64,000 bases of DNA from assembly GCF_048213115.1 (NCBI RefSeq), contig NZ_CP172404.1, forward strand, positions 3,906,001 through 3,970,000. Reading direction: 5' to 3'. The notes under the pieces were generated by a model. The model saw nothing but the letters and a program-made list of their open reading frames with translations. It was not told where the DNA came from and made no database searches. The stretch comes from Niveibacterium terrae. Its GTDB lineage: Bacteria > Pseudomonadota > Gammaproteobacteria > Burkholderiales > Rhodocyclaceae. Positions 35,392 through 44,520 of this stretch are shown here, in pieces. The translations under genes and the position numbers were made by a program. Each line of letters opens with the position of its first letter. The first letter of the stretch is position 1.

Positions 35392-36393
35392 CTAGCTGTC
35401 TTCGAACAACCACTCGCCTCCGTCCTGGGGACGGCCACATTCATTCGGGTTATCGTGTACGACATCGAAGGCATGGCAGCGCCAATGGGTTGGAGCGTGG
35501 CCCTCGGCCGCAAGTTGGTGCCGTTCGCGCATCAGCGCGCAGCGCGCGGATTGTGCATCCGGAAAACGGCGGTCGCGCGACTTCTCTGCAATCGCCCGAA
35601 CACGCTCGCGCGCCGCCTTCAAGCGTGCACTCAAACTGAGGCGCTGCGACTGAATTGCCGTCTGGCTTGCAGCCCGCGCAGTCTGTTCAGCAATCTCTTG
35701 CCGCTGCGCCTCGACCGCTTTGCGCGCAGCCATCCGTTCAGCTTCGGACGAAGCCTGCTCTGCCTGGCGAGCCAAACTCTCCCGCCGAACAAGAGCTTGC
35801 ACAGCTTCACGCATCTCGAGGCGCGCTGCAGCCGAGAAGAGGCTCCCCTTCGGGATAGGAGCAGCCAGAGGCGTTTCAGATTCTAGGCGGGCGAGCTCGG
35901 AGAGCGTTTCGCGCAGCTCGGCCAGACCTGAAGTGAGAGCTGGATCGGAAGGCGCGGCGAGAACTGCCGCCTGGGCTCGTTCGGACAGGGGCAGGCCACA
36001 GCAGGAACAGAAATCGAAAAAGTTCTTTGTCCCGCAGTGAGAGCAGACAAGACCCTGTTGGTTGCAACCGCATTCCTCGCAAAACTGTGCCTCATCCGGA
36101 AGCGGGGCATAGCAGAAACGGCATTGTCCATTGAGCAACCAGTGGCCACAGGCCTGGCAGAAGTCACAGCCCTCGGCGGGATGACCACAGCAGGGACAGG
36201 CGTCGTCGAGCGCTTGGCCACATTCAATGCAGAACCGCGCCCCCGTTTCGCAGGAAGCCTGACAAAAAGGGCAGTGCAATTGAATTTCTGGATCGGCCTG
36301 AACAACTGCCCCGGAAGTCTGGTCGTGCTGCAGACTTTGGCTGGACGAGGGAGCCGGGGCGATCTGCCCTGAGGGCTGTGGCAGAGAACTCAT
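35392..36393 (-). CDS. Multi-zinc-ribbon protein with coiled coil
   Basis: This 333-residue protein has a Pro/Ser/Gln-rich start. Consecutive zinc-ribbon Cys pairs come between residues 41 and 132: CPFC/CIEC, CPCC/CQAC, CRFC/CEEC and CSHC/CSCC. A long charged helix predicted to form a coiled coil follows (about 180-300, rich in Ala, Arg, Glu and Gln). The C-terminal 50 residues contain further His and Cys. I do not recognise a named family. The frame is open to 36489, but the ATG at 36393 fits better. It is the first gene of the cluster, 58 bases before the AAA gene, and could be an adaptor that bridges partners. Confidence 0.8.
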   Translation of the reverse strand: MSSLPQPSGQIAPAPSSSQSLQHDQTSGAVVQADPEIQLHCPFCQASCETGARFCIECGQALDDACPCCGHPAEGCDFCQACGHWLLNGQCRFCYAPLPDEAQFCEECGCNQQGLVCSHCGTKNFFDFCSCCGLPLSERAQAAVLAAPSDPALTSGLAELRETLSELARLESETPLAAPIPKGSLFSAAARLEMREAVQALVRRESLARQAEQASSEAERMAARKAVEAQRQEIAEQTARAASQTAIQSQRLSLSARLKAARERVRAIAEKSRDRRFPDAQSARCALMRERHQLAAEGHAPTHWRCHAFDVVHDNPNECGRPQDGGEWLFEDS

Positions 36394-36764
36394 CGTTATC
36401 TCGAATAAGCGGTATTCAGCAGCAGAGCCCTGGAAACTGGTCAGCCACATGGACCACCAAGCTGATTGACGCCTACAGTCTATCAGCACTTTTCACCGAT
36501 TCGGAGAGTACTAAGAGAGGGTTTACTCCGTGCAGATTTCACTCGGAAGGGGCACTCAGGCCCCCCCCAGAAGGACTGGTGAAACCGCTGCTTCATGTAC
36601 ATCAAGGTAAAAGTGGGCCGCACATGATTAGGAGGAATGCGCCAGAGTAGTGGCAGTCAATTTTTGCAAATTTCGCGATCGTTCTGCGCAATCCCGCACT
36701 CCGGGCCTGAAAGAGTTTTGGCACTATGGGTCGCTTGCCACTCCAGGTCACGCGGACCCGACCG
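36394..36764. other. Divergent intergenic region upstream of the kinase/AAA cluster
   Basis: This gap of about 370 bases separates the divergently transcribed zinc-ribbon and TolA-like genes, so both promoters should lie here. I see no convincing ORF. A run of eight C lies at 36561-36568. I could not identify clear promoter hexamers. Confidence 0.6.
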
Positions 36765-38387
36765 ATGAATGCCGAACGCGGACGGCTGACTTTTGCGATC
36801 CTGCTCTCGCTGCAGCTTCACGCGCTGCTGCTGAGCCTCATCTTCGCAGGCCAGGGAATCGGGCTGCCCGGCTTCGCCTTTCCGTGGCAGAAGCGCTGGG
36901 CGCTGGCGCCCGATCTGCGGGTGATGCTGATGCGCAGCGCGGCGGCAGCCCCGAGTGCAGGCATTGGCTCGCCCCCGGCGCCGCAGACACGGACGAATCT
37001 TGAACCCGCCGCGCCCCCCGCTGACGGGGCGATGAGCGGCGAGGCCGTCCCCGCACCGGCGCCGATTACACAGGTCGCGGTGATCGCGCTGGAGCGCGCC
37101 GAAGAACCCGCGTTTCTCGTTCCGCCCCCTCCGCCGACCACGATCGCGCCGCGTGCCGGGCAGACCAAGACGCTGCAGCCGCGCAATGAAGCCGAAGCCC
37201 GCCGCGCCGAAGCCGAGCAAATGGAGATCGTCGTCGAGGAAGACGACAAGCTCGCGCGGCAACAGCAAGCCCAGCAGCTTGAAGCCGAGCGGATCGAAGC
37301 TGAGCGCCGCGAAGCCGCACGGCAAGCCACAGCAAGGCTCGAAGAGCAGAAGCGGGAGGAAGCCCGCCAAGCCACGATTCGGGCCGAAGCCGCGCGATTG
37401 GAAGCAGAGCGCATCGAGATCGCTCGTCTGGCCGAAGCCAGGCGCGAAGCGCAAAGGCAGGAGGAGGCACGGCTTGCCGCAACCCGTGTCGAAGCAGCAC
37501 GGCGTGAGGCCGAAAGAGTCGAAGCCGAACGACTGAGCGCACTCCGTGCCAAGGCGGTCGAGGCCGAGCGCCGCGAAACCGCACGACTGGCCAGCGCGAA
37601 GCTCGCTGAACAGAAGCGGGAGGAGGCCCTTCAGGCTGCCGCCCAGGCCGAGGCGGCACGACGGGAAGCGGAGCGCCGCGAAACCGAAGCTCTGGCTACA
37701 GCGAAACTCGAAGCACAAAGGCAGCAAGCAAGACTCGCCGCAGCCCGCGCTGAAGCGGATCGGCTCGCCGCCGAACGCCGCGAAGCCGCCCGCTCGGCCG
37801 CAGCAAAACTCGAAGCTCAGAAGCGGGAGGAAGCCCGTCAGACCGCGGCCAGACTCGATGTAGAAAAACTTGAAGCCGAACGCCGCGAAACCGCGCGTCT
37901 GGCTGCGGCTAAACTCGAAGCTCTGAAAAGGGAGGAGCGGGAAGAGGACGAGCGGCGCATCGCGCGAAGGCAGGCCATGGGCCGCCAGCTCGACGAGGAG
38001 GCCGCACGCGCGAGACTGCCCCTGAGCCTGAGCACCGCGCGCCGCGTCCGGCTATGGGGGCGCAGCGACCCCAATATCGAACTCGTCGAGTACGCCGAAG
38101 CTTGGGCGCGGCGAATCCAGCTCAACACGCCGGTCGAGACGGTCAGCAAGATCGCGAAGCAGCCGCACACCCACCCGATGGTGACCGTCGCGCTGCGCAG
38201 CGACGGTTCGGTGGAGTCGATCAATTTCGTCATCTCCAGCGGCGTCGCGGACATCGACGAAGCGATACGCCGCATCGTGCTCAGCCACGCTCCCTATCCG
38301 GCTTTTCCGCCCGGGCTGTCCCGCCAGTACGACGTGATCGAGATCCGCCGGACCTGGCAGTTCGACAGCGCGGTGCGGCTGTACTGA
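36765..38387 (+). CDS. TolA/TonB-like protein with long charged coiled coil
   Basis: This 540-residue protein has a short cytoplasmic N-terminus, one transmembrane helix (FAILLSLQLHALLLSLIF), a Pro/Ala-rich linker and a very long Ala/Glu/Arg/Lys helix (about 140-415). The helix is built from imperfect repeats such as AERREAAR and KLEAQKREEAR. A TonB-C domain follows at about 440-540 (HPMVTVALRSDGSVESINFV, then DIDEAIRRIVLSHAPYPAFP). This is the TolA/TonB layout: an inner-membrane anchor, a periplasm-spanning helix and an outer-membrane-facing tip. A start at 36726 adds 13 residues and is possible; neither has a strong ribosome site. ExbB/ExbD partners are not in the window. Confidence 0.82.
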   Translation: MNAERGRLTFAILLSLQLHALLLSLIFAGQGIGLPGFAFPWQKRWALAPDLRVMLMRSAAAAPSAGIGSPPAPQTRTNLEPAAPPADGAMSGEAVPAPAPITQVAVIALERAEEPAFLVPPPPPTTIAPRAGQTKTLQPRNEAEARRAEAEQMEIVVEEDDKLARQQQAQQLEAERIEAERREAARQATARLEEQKREEARQATIRAEAARLEAERIEIARLAEARREAQRQEEARLAATRVEAARREAERVEAERLSALRAKAVEAERRETARLASAKLAEQKREEALQAAAQAEAARREAERRETEALATAKLEAQRQQARLAAARAEADRLAAERREAARSAAAKLEAQKREEARQTAARLDVEKLEAERRETARLAAAKLEALKREEREEDERRIARRQAMGRQLDEEAARARLPLSLSTARRVRLWGRSDPNIELVEYAEAWARRIQLNTPVETVSKIAKQPHTHPMVTVALRSDGSVESINFVISSGVADIDEAIRRIVLSHAPYPAFPPGLSRQYDVIEIRRTWQFDSAVRLY

Positions 38388-38664
38388 GAGCCCCGCGTCG
38401 CTCAGGCAGAGCTCGGTAGCGCTCGTTTTTCCAGTCCCGACCGAAAATTGTTCCGTCCATCGTCGGCAAATTTGTGGGGGGCAATATATTGTTCGGCATC
38501 AAGCGCTCGGCCGCCTGGGCGCGGAGAATTGCCTCCGACAGGAAGACGCCCGCAAAATCGGCTTCAACAGAACCGGCGAGCCTGGTGCAAGCCAAACAGG
38601 CCACCCAAAATGGGTGGATTGCCAAGCCTGAGCCTGCCGACATCCCCTCAAGAGGACTGCCCCC

Positions 38665-41600
38665 ATGCGCCAGATGCTCCGGAATACCCGAGCGAGCCTT
38701 CTTTCCGCGCTGTTCATCGTTTCCGCTTGCGTGCTGGCCAGCGGCAGCGCGGAGGCTCCGCTCCCTCCGGTCGGACTTGCCCCCGACCAAGCCGGGGTGG
38801 CGGGTAAATTCGCTTATCTCGGCGCTTATCCGCAAGATTCCGGCAACCAGAGCGTGGCGGCGCTGCCCGATGGCAAGCTGTTCTTCTACGGCGTCAACTC
38901 CGAGTCCTTCCTGCCAGAAAGCGGAAAACCACCGGCGATCCGCCACCGCCTCGAATCCGGGGCGTCCCGTTACGTGCTCGCCGAGCCCAAGCTCTGGGAT
39001 CCCGCGCGGCGCGCCTGGGCGAAGGTGGCACGGCCGCCCGAGTGCCCGCACAACAGCCTGCTGGCGACGACGACGGCGCTGCCGGACGGCAAGGTATTGG
39101 TGGCAGGAGGACTCTGCGACCGTGCCCGAATGCTCGACGACCATGAACCCCACCATCCGCACACCGCGCTGTCGCTGTGGGACGGCGCGAGCCGAAGCTG
39201 GCTGCCGGCGCCTTCGCTGGCGACGAGCCGGATCTTCCACACGGCCAACCTGCTCAAGGACAACAGCGTCCTGATCGTCGGCGGCGAAAGCGACCCCGAA
39301 GGCGTGGCCGACGGCGTCGAGCCGGTCCTCGATGCTGTCGAGCGTTACCACGAGGGCAGGGTCGAATCGCTGCCGCCACTCCACCACGCCCGGGCCGCGC
39401 ACACGGCGACGCCGCTGGCGGACGGCTCGCTGCTCGTGGTGGGAGGCTTCGATGCGCAGGGCAGGGCGATCGACTCGGTCGAGCTCTGGGATCCGGTGCG
39501 CTCCGCGTGGCGGCAGATGCCGCCTCTGCACACGGCCCGCTTCGGGCACAGCGCAACGCTGCTCGAAGATGGCCGCGTGATGATCGCCGGCGGCAAGGAT
39601 AGGAATGGCGCATCGCTCGGCTCGGTCGAGATCTTTCAGAGCGCGACGGCCCGTTGGTCGCCGGGCCGGCCGCTGCTCCAGCCGCTCTACGAACACACCG
39701 CGATCCGCTTGAGCAACGGCAACGTACTGGTCGCCGGAGGCGGCCGGCCCAAGGCCGAAGCCGTGCGCACCGCGATGCTGTGGGACAAGGCAAGCGGAGA
39801 ATGGCGCCCGGCAGGGATGCGGGGGGTGCAATACGGCGATGAGCGCGCCCATCGCGTCAACCTGCTGGCGCTTCCCGATGGCAGCGCGCGCGTTTTCGGT
39901 CCGTCCTGGATCCTGCGCTGGACACCGCTCAAGGACGCGCCTAACAGCAAAATGCTTCATGGCGAGTACCGGCGCTTTGCGGTCAGCGCCTTGCCCGACG
40001 GACGCGTTCTGATCTCGGGCGGTTTGGATGATGATGCCTTCCTCGACAAAGCCGAAGTCTATGACCCGGTGCGCGACAGCTTCTCGCTGACCGGGCGGAT
40101 GCACCAGGCCAGGCACTCGCACTCCAGCCTCGTTCTCGACGACGGTTCGGTCCTCGTGGCGGGCGGATGGGTCCGCTCGCCCGACGATACCGGCCATCCC
40201 GCGGGCAGCTCGCCCGAGCGCTGGAATCCGACCAGCGGGAGCTGGAGCCTGATCGGCAGCATCCGCTTCGACTGGCAGGAACGGATAGAGATGGGCAAGC
40301 TCAGCGACGGAACCGTGCTCTTCGTCGCGTCGCGCGAACTCTCCGACGCAGACCCCGTGCCGCCACGCTTCCGTGCCTGGTCCTGGGATCCGAAGACGGG
40401 CTTGGTGCAGGAAAAAACGGTTCCGGTGACGCCGCGCCCGGGCGCCGGCATCGCGATCCGGCCGGACGCCAGCGTCCTCTTCGCGGGCGGCGGCGGCGCA
40501 CAGCTCTGGTCCAGCCGCAGCAACGCGGTGACGAAACTCGAGGCACCGCTCGAAGGCTTCTACCAGCAGCCCAGGACGCTGGTGCTGAAAAACGGCAATG
40601 TCGTGCTGGCCGATTACTCGGCGCTCGACGTCAATCAGCCCGAGCAAACGCATGCAGTCCAGCTCTGGAACGCCACGACAGGGCAGTGGAGCCGACTGCC
40701 TCCGCTCGGAAGCGACGAGAGCCAGAGCCTGCTCGAACTGCCCGACGGCACCCTGGTCTCGCGGCGCTCCCGGCTGCCCCCCGGCGCGAGCGCCTGGGAC
40801 AAAACCAATCAGGTTCAGGGCCTCTATCCCCAGCCGCTCCAGCTGGCGTCGGGCAAGCTGCTGTCCTTCGATTCCCGCCCACCCCATGTCGCACGCTATC
40901 ACCCGGAGAGCCGGCGCTGGGAAGCCCTGTTCGACCCGCACAGCGAGCCGAACTGGCGCACCCCACCCGCGCTGGCACCGCTCGCCGACGGGCGCCTGAT
41001 GGCGCTGGGACGGGCCGGCTTCGGCATCGATTCGCCATACTCCGCCTACCTGTGGGATCCGAAGAGCGACACCTGGTCCCAAGCCGGATCGCTGGTCCGG
41101 CTCTACAGCTCCGGTCAGGCGATGCAGCTTCCCTCCGGGCGCGTGCTGCACCTGGGGGTGCTCAGTGGCACCGAGACCGTCTGCGAAATCTGGCAGCCCC
41201 AGGACAATAGTTGGACTTTCTGCGGCACGCTGACCCATCCGACCGACAGCAACGAGTCCGCGCTGCGCCCGCTCGCCGACGGCCGCGCGGCCGTCCTGTC
41301 GCGCCCCAATGAGGCCTTCGTTTTCCAGGATGGCAGCAGCAGTTGGGCGAAGATGAAATTCGAGCTCAACACCGAAAACTGGCGTTTCGGCGCGCCCGCC
41401 GCCTCCGATAAGGGCTATTACGGCCGGGTCTACGACGAAGGGGCGGGGCGCTGGGTCGACGCCAGCGCGATGGCGGACGCCCATGCCCGCTATTCCAACC
41501 GCCGCACTATCGATGCGCTGTGGGACGACGCGCATCACCAGTGGGCCTATGTGCTGCCGCGGCTCCGTGGCCTGGGCAGGGACGCGTTCTTCCTGCCGGA

Positions 41601-42549
41601 CGCTTGCGCGCTGTCCCCGTCGCCGCTGCGCCTGTTCAACTGGCACACCGGCAAGGTCCAGCCTCTGGCCGACCCCGGCTTCGGAGTGGATGCGGGCAGC
41701 CGGATGGCGCTGCTCAAAGACGGCACGGTCGTGATGGCCGGCGTGGGCCGGGAGCTTTTCCACCGCAAAGCGGGTTGCCAGGGCTTCGCACCCGAGCCCG
41801 GCGATGCGTTTCTGATGCAACCCGAATGGGACCAGGGCGCTCCTGCCGTGGCGAAGCCATCAGCGACACCGCTGGGTGAGCCGCTGAACAAGCAGGTCCT
41901 GAGCGGATTGAGGAAGTACGCTTACCCGGCTCTGCTCGCGCTGCTGCTGGTCGGCTTTCTGGTCTGGCGGCAGCGCAGCCGCGTCTGGCAGGCGGAAAGA
42001 CTGGCCCGCCGACTGGCGCCCGAGTCGCGCCCGCCCGAACGCAGCACGCGCGAATCCCCGGGCTCACGCTGGGCGCTGCGCGGCCTCTTCTTGCTGGGCG
42101 CCGCGGCGATCGTGACGTCCTTGCTGATCACCCCGGCGCGGCATGCCAAGACGAATGCCAGTGGCGAAGCGGCGCAGGCGAAACAGGGCAGACGGCCCTC
42201 TGTGCTCGATTGGCTCAAGGAGCGCACCGGGATCGGCAAGAACATCCCCTGTCGCTTCGTGGGCCTGTGGTCGCTGAACGGCCCCAACCGCGCCCACCGG
42301 ATCTCGCTGAAGGACGACGGCAGCTATCTGATCGAGGCCGACCCGGTGATGGGAGAAAGAGCTTATCGGGGAAGCTGGGAAGTCAAAGGCGGCAAGATGA
42401 TCTGGCACGACACCACCAATCCCTTCGAGCCCGACATCAACCCGATCTCGGACGAAGGCGAGGGCCACTTCACGCTGACCGAAATGAATGGCGCGCAGAC
42501 CCGCGTCGTCCGGATCGAGACGATCAAATCGGAGCGCTGCGGGCAGTGA
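38665..42549 (+). CDS. Giant exported kelch-repeat protein with membrane segments
   Basis: This 1294-residue protein has an N-terminal signal with a possible lipobox (V-S-A-C22). At least a dozen kelch-like repeats follow, with the ALPDGKVLVAGG or LLEDGRVMIAGG strand-turn pattern and a W about 20 residues on, predicting one or more beta-propellers. Two hydrophobic helices lie near residues 1088-1108 and 1135-1155. A C-terminal domain of about 100 residues (CRFVGLWSLNGPNRAHRISL, then YRGSWEVKGGKMIWHD) has a lipocalin-like or SH3-like strand pattern. The substrate is unknown; galactose-oxidase-like copper residues were not evident. GAGG nine bases before the ATG supports the start. Confidence 0.83.
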   Translation: MRQMLRNTRASLLSALFIVSACVLASGSAEAPLPPVGLAPDQAGVAGKFAYLGAYPQDSGNQSVAALPDGKLFFYGVNSESFLPESGKPPAIRHRLESGASRYVLAEPKLWDPARRAWAKVARPPECPHNSLLATTTALPDGKVLVAGGLCDRARMLDDHEPHHPHTALSLWDGASRSWLPAPSLATSRIFHTANLLKDNSVLIVGGESDPEGVADGVEPVLDAVERYHEGRVESLPPLHHARAAHTATPLADGSLLVVGGFDAQGRAIDSVELWDPVRSAWRQMPPLHTARFGHSATLLEDGRVMIAGGKDRNGASLGSVEIFQSATARWSPGRPLLQPLYEHTAIRLSNGNVLVAGGGRPKAEAVRTAMLWDKASGEWRPAGMRGVQYGDERAHRVNLLALPDGSARVFGPSWILRWTPLKDAPNSKMLHGEYRRFAVSALPDGRVLISGGLDDDAFLDKAEVYDPVRDSFSLTGRMHQARHSHSSLVLDDGSVLVAGGWVRSPDDTGHPAGSSPERWNPTSGSWSLIGSIRFDWQERIEMGKLSDGTVLFVASRELSDADPVPPRFRAWSWDPKTGLVQEKTVPVTPRPGAGIAIRPDASVLFAGGGGAQLWSSRSNAVTKLEAPLEGFYQQPRTLVLKNGNVVLADYSALDVNQPEQTHAVQLWNATTGQWSRLPPLGSDESQSLLELPDGTLVSRRSRLPPGASAWDKTNQVQGLYPQPLQLASGKLLSFDSRPPHVARYHPESRRWEALFDPHSEPNWRTPPALAPLADGRLMALGRAGFGIDSPYSAYLWDPKSDTWSQAGSLVRLYSSGQAMQLPSGRVLHLGVLSGTETVCEIWQPQDNSWTFCGTLTHPTDSNESALRPLADGRAAVLSRPNEAFVFQDGSSSWAKMKFELNTENWRFGAPAASDKGYYGRVYDEGAGRWVDASAMADAHARYSNRRTIDALWDDAHHQWAYVLPRLRGLGRDAFFLPDACALSPSPLRLFNWHTGKVQPLADPGFGVDAGSRMALLKDGTVVMAGVGRELFHRKAGCQGFAPEPGDAFLMQPEWDQGAPAVAKPSATPLGEPLNKQVLSGLRKYAYPALLALLLVGFLVWRQRSRVWQAERLARRLAPESRPPERSTRESPGSRWALRGLFLLGAAAIVTSLLITPARHAKTNASGEAAQAKQGRRPSVLDWLKERTGIGKNIPCRFVGLWSLNGPNRAHRISLKDDGSYLIEADPVMGERAYRGSWEVKGGKMIWHDTTNPFEPDINPISDEGEGHFTLTEMNGAQTRVVRIETIKSERCGQ

Positions 42550-42564
42550 GGGGGAAGCCCCGCC

Positions 42565-43149
42565 TCAGTCCGAACCGGGATGGTCGCGCGGGACTTGGCG
42601 CAGGTATTCGGCGAGGCTATCGCCTTCGGGGAGCAGGACCAGCGTGCGGATCGTGTGCTTGAGGCGGCCCATCGTCACGTTCTCACGGCGGCGGGCTTCG
42701 CGGTAGCCGCAGCGCTGCCAGAAGTCTTCACCACGGGCATTGCCAACGATGACGCCGAGGCGGATCCAGCGCGCCCCTTGGGCGCGCATCCAGTCGAGCA
42801 GCGCGGAATGGAAAGCACGGCCGACGCCCTGGTGCTGGCAGTCGGGTCTGACCAGAAAAAATCCGATGTGCCAAACCAGGGGCGCCAGCAGCCCGGCGAT
42901 CACCTGCGCAAACCCCAGCAGGCGCCCGTCCTCGCCCCGCCAGCCCAGCTTCCAGACTGCTTCATAAGGCATCGTATCCGGCGGGCGGGAATCCATCTCG
43001 CGCAGCGCCTCGCCTTCCGTCGCCGGAGCGCCGGTGGCCAGGAGGTAGTAAGCCACGTTCGCGGCCAGCAAGGCCTGAAGTTCATCGACGTGCCCATGAT
43101 CCAAGCAGATGAGCTGACCGGGGGGAGTAGCAAGGAGGGGGGCGGGCAT
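42565..43149 (-). CDS. GNAT family N-acetyltransferase
   Basis: This 194-residue acetyl-CoA-dependent acetyltransferase shows the central strand WHIGFFLVRPDCQHQGVGRAF with the acetyl-CoA-binding Q-x-x-G-V-G-R motif. LLDWMRAQGARWIRLGVIVG and FWQRCGYREARR follow. The substrate is unknown. It is convergent with the kelch gene (15 bases between stops) and lies 27 bases downstream of the HipA-like gene on the same strand, so the two may be co-transcribed. Confidence 0.9.
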   Translation of the reverse strand: MPAPLLATPPGQLICLDHGHVDELQALLAANVAYYLLATGAPATEGEALREMDSRPPDTMPYEAVWKLGWRGEDGRLLGFAQVIAGLLAPLVWHIGFFLVRPDCQHQGVGRAFHSALLDWMRAQGARWIRLGVIVGNARGEDFWQRCGYREARRRENVTMGRLKHTIRTLVLLPEGDSLAEYLRQVPRDHPGSD

Positions 43150-43176
43150 CGGTGCTGCGCTCCATGAGGGAAGTCT

Positions 43177-44520
43177 TTACCCCAGCCGCGCGATCCGCTC
43201 TGTCGCCAGGGCCAGATGCGCGTCCAGCGCGGCGAGGCAAGGGGCAAAACGCGGGCTGAAGCCGGGTGTGGTTTTCAGGCGGGCGAGGAGGGTGAGCGCC
43301 AATGCTTCAGCTTGCCGCCAGGTATCGCTGGCAATGTCGCTGCGCAGGCTCGGCTCTGACAAGGTTTCCGGCAGCCCGCCGCCGCTCCTCGGCGCGAAGG
43401 CCATCGCGGTCATGTCATAGGCGGGCGCGAGCGCATAAGGCCGGCCGTCATCCGAGAGGAAGGACAGGTTGCCCTTGTGCATGTCGGTATTGCCGATCAG
43501 GCTGCCGAAGGCCCACAGCAGCGCCGAACCAGCGACGGCTTCCTGCCTGACGATGCGCTCCTCAGCGAGGCGGCGCGTGATCTCCGGCCAGATTCCGGTG
43601 GCGGCGCCGACGAACTCGGCGTCGAGCATCGCGAGCGAGTGCAGCGCGTGGCGCCCGCTCTCGCCGACGCGGTCGAAACGCTCGACTTCGAGGAAGCGCT
43701 GACCCGCGGTATCGATCAAGCGGGTGCGAGCCGCCGGGATACCGGCTTCGCGCAGGGTCTCGAGCGCCAAATGCTCGACCTGGAGCAGGTCTCGCCAGCG
43801 CTCGCTGACCGGGCTGTCTTCCGCTTCGCTGAATTTGACAAGCACATGCCGCGCGCCAAGCTCCGTCGCCGCATACGCGGTGAACTTCGGTTGCTCGCCG
43901 CCCGCCGACGAACCGGGGCGCTCGCCCAGGGCGGCTTCACTGGCCAGCTGTGGATATACCCTGAGCTTGTCGGCTTCGCTGATGAGGCTGGGCGCGGGGC
44001 TGGCGAGAAACAGTTCACGGGCGTGCTCGCCCAGCAGCAGGTTGCCGGGGAGGTCGAACGCGTGGGCCAACAGCGCGCGCAGGGTATCGGTATCGGACCA
44101 GTCCCCGAGGCGCGCCGGCAAGCCCAGCGCGGCACCGTGGCGGGCCACATAGGCGCGACCGAGATAGCCGGCGGGGCGCATGTCGGCCAGCCACCAGGGC
44201 AGGCCTTCGCTGTACAGGCTTCGTCCATCGGCCTGCCGCATCACGAAGCCCTCGGGCCGCACCGGGATCAGCGTGCCGAGCAGACCGAGCCGACCTTCCG
44301 CATCGACGCGATGCACCGGCATCTCGGGCAGGCCGCGCAGAGTATCGCGCAGCGCGTACTGAATGGATCGCGCCGCGCCCAGGCGAAGGACGGACTCCCC
44401 CAGCTCGGCCATCGCGCGCGACAGGCTTGGCTGACTTATGTCCAATTTTTCAATGAGTTGGCGAGAAGTCCGGGGGCCTTCCGCGAGCTGATCGCGAATC
44501 CGCTCCGCGTTCGAAGACAT
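43177..44520 (-). CDS. yjjJ: HipA-like kinase of the YjjJ type
   Basis: This 447-residue protein combines an N-terminal winged helix (RIRDQLAEGPRTSRQLIEKL, then ISQPSLSRAMAELGES) with a HipA-type kinase domain. The kinase shows SSAGGEQPKFTA as the ATP-binding loop, HVLVKFSEAED, the catalytic GNTDMHKGNLSFL segment and LAPAYDMTAMAF as the metal-binding Asp. This matches E. coli YjjJ (HipH), which carries its own DNA-binding domain instead of a separate HipB. No antitoxin gene is adjacent. The upstream 50 bases are strikingly AT-rich with repeated ATTCATT words, a plausible autoregulatory site. Confidence 0.92.
   Translation of the reverse strand: MSSNAERIRDQLAEGPRTSRQLIEKLDISQPSLSRAMAELGESVLRLGAARSIQYALRDTLRGLPEMPVHRVDAEGRLGLLGTLIPVRPEGFVMRQADGRSLYSEGLPWWLADMRPAGYLGRAYVARHGAALGLPARLGDWSDTDTLRALLAHAFDLPGNLLLGEHARELFLASPAPSLISEADKLRVYPQLASEAALGERPGSSAGGEQPKFTAYAATELGARHVLVKFSEAEDSPVSERWRDLLQVEHLALETLREAGIPAARTRLIDTAGQRFLEVERFDRVGESGRHALHSLAMLDAEFVGAATGIWPEITRRLAEERIVRQEAVAGSALLWAFGSLIGNTDMHKGNLSFLSDDGRPYALAPAYDMTAMAFAPRSGGGLPETLSEPSLRSDIASDTWRQAEALALTLLARLKTTPGFSPRFAPCLAALDAHLALATERIARLG

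Noticed and set aside
26562..36393. Interpretation of the kinase cluster as a type VI secretion regulatory module
   Set aside because: Kinase, phosphatase and FHA proteins fit, but no Tss structural genes, VgrG or Hcp occur in the window, and the CbbX-like AAA protein is not ClpV.
38565..38664. Possible riboswitch-like leader before the kelch gene, with a CCACCCA/TGGGTGG hairpin (38601-38617) and GCCAAAC and GCCAAGCC words
   Set aside because: It loosely recalls the c-di-GMP-I aptamer, but the conserved core bases do not match and I could not pair the outer stem. Only the hairpin is certain.
38281..41820. Minus-strand open frame of about 1179 codons opposite the kelch gene
   Set aside because: It mirrors the kelch repeats in antisense and shows no recognisable fold, start signal or neighbours in operon. 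Its tail also overlaps the TolA-like gene.
43177..44520. A classic hipBA toxin-antitoxin pair
   Set aside because: There is no hipB-like gene on either side. The protein carries its own N-terminal winged helix as in YjjJ.
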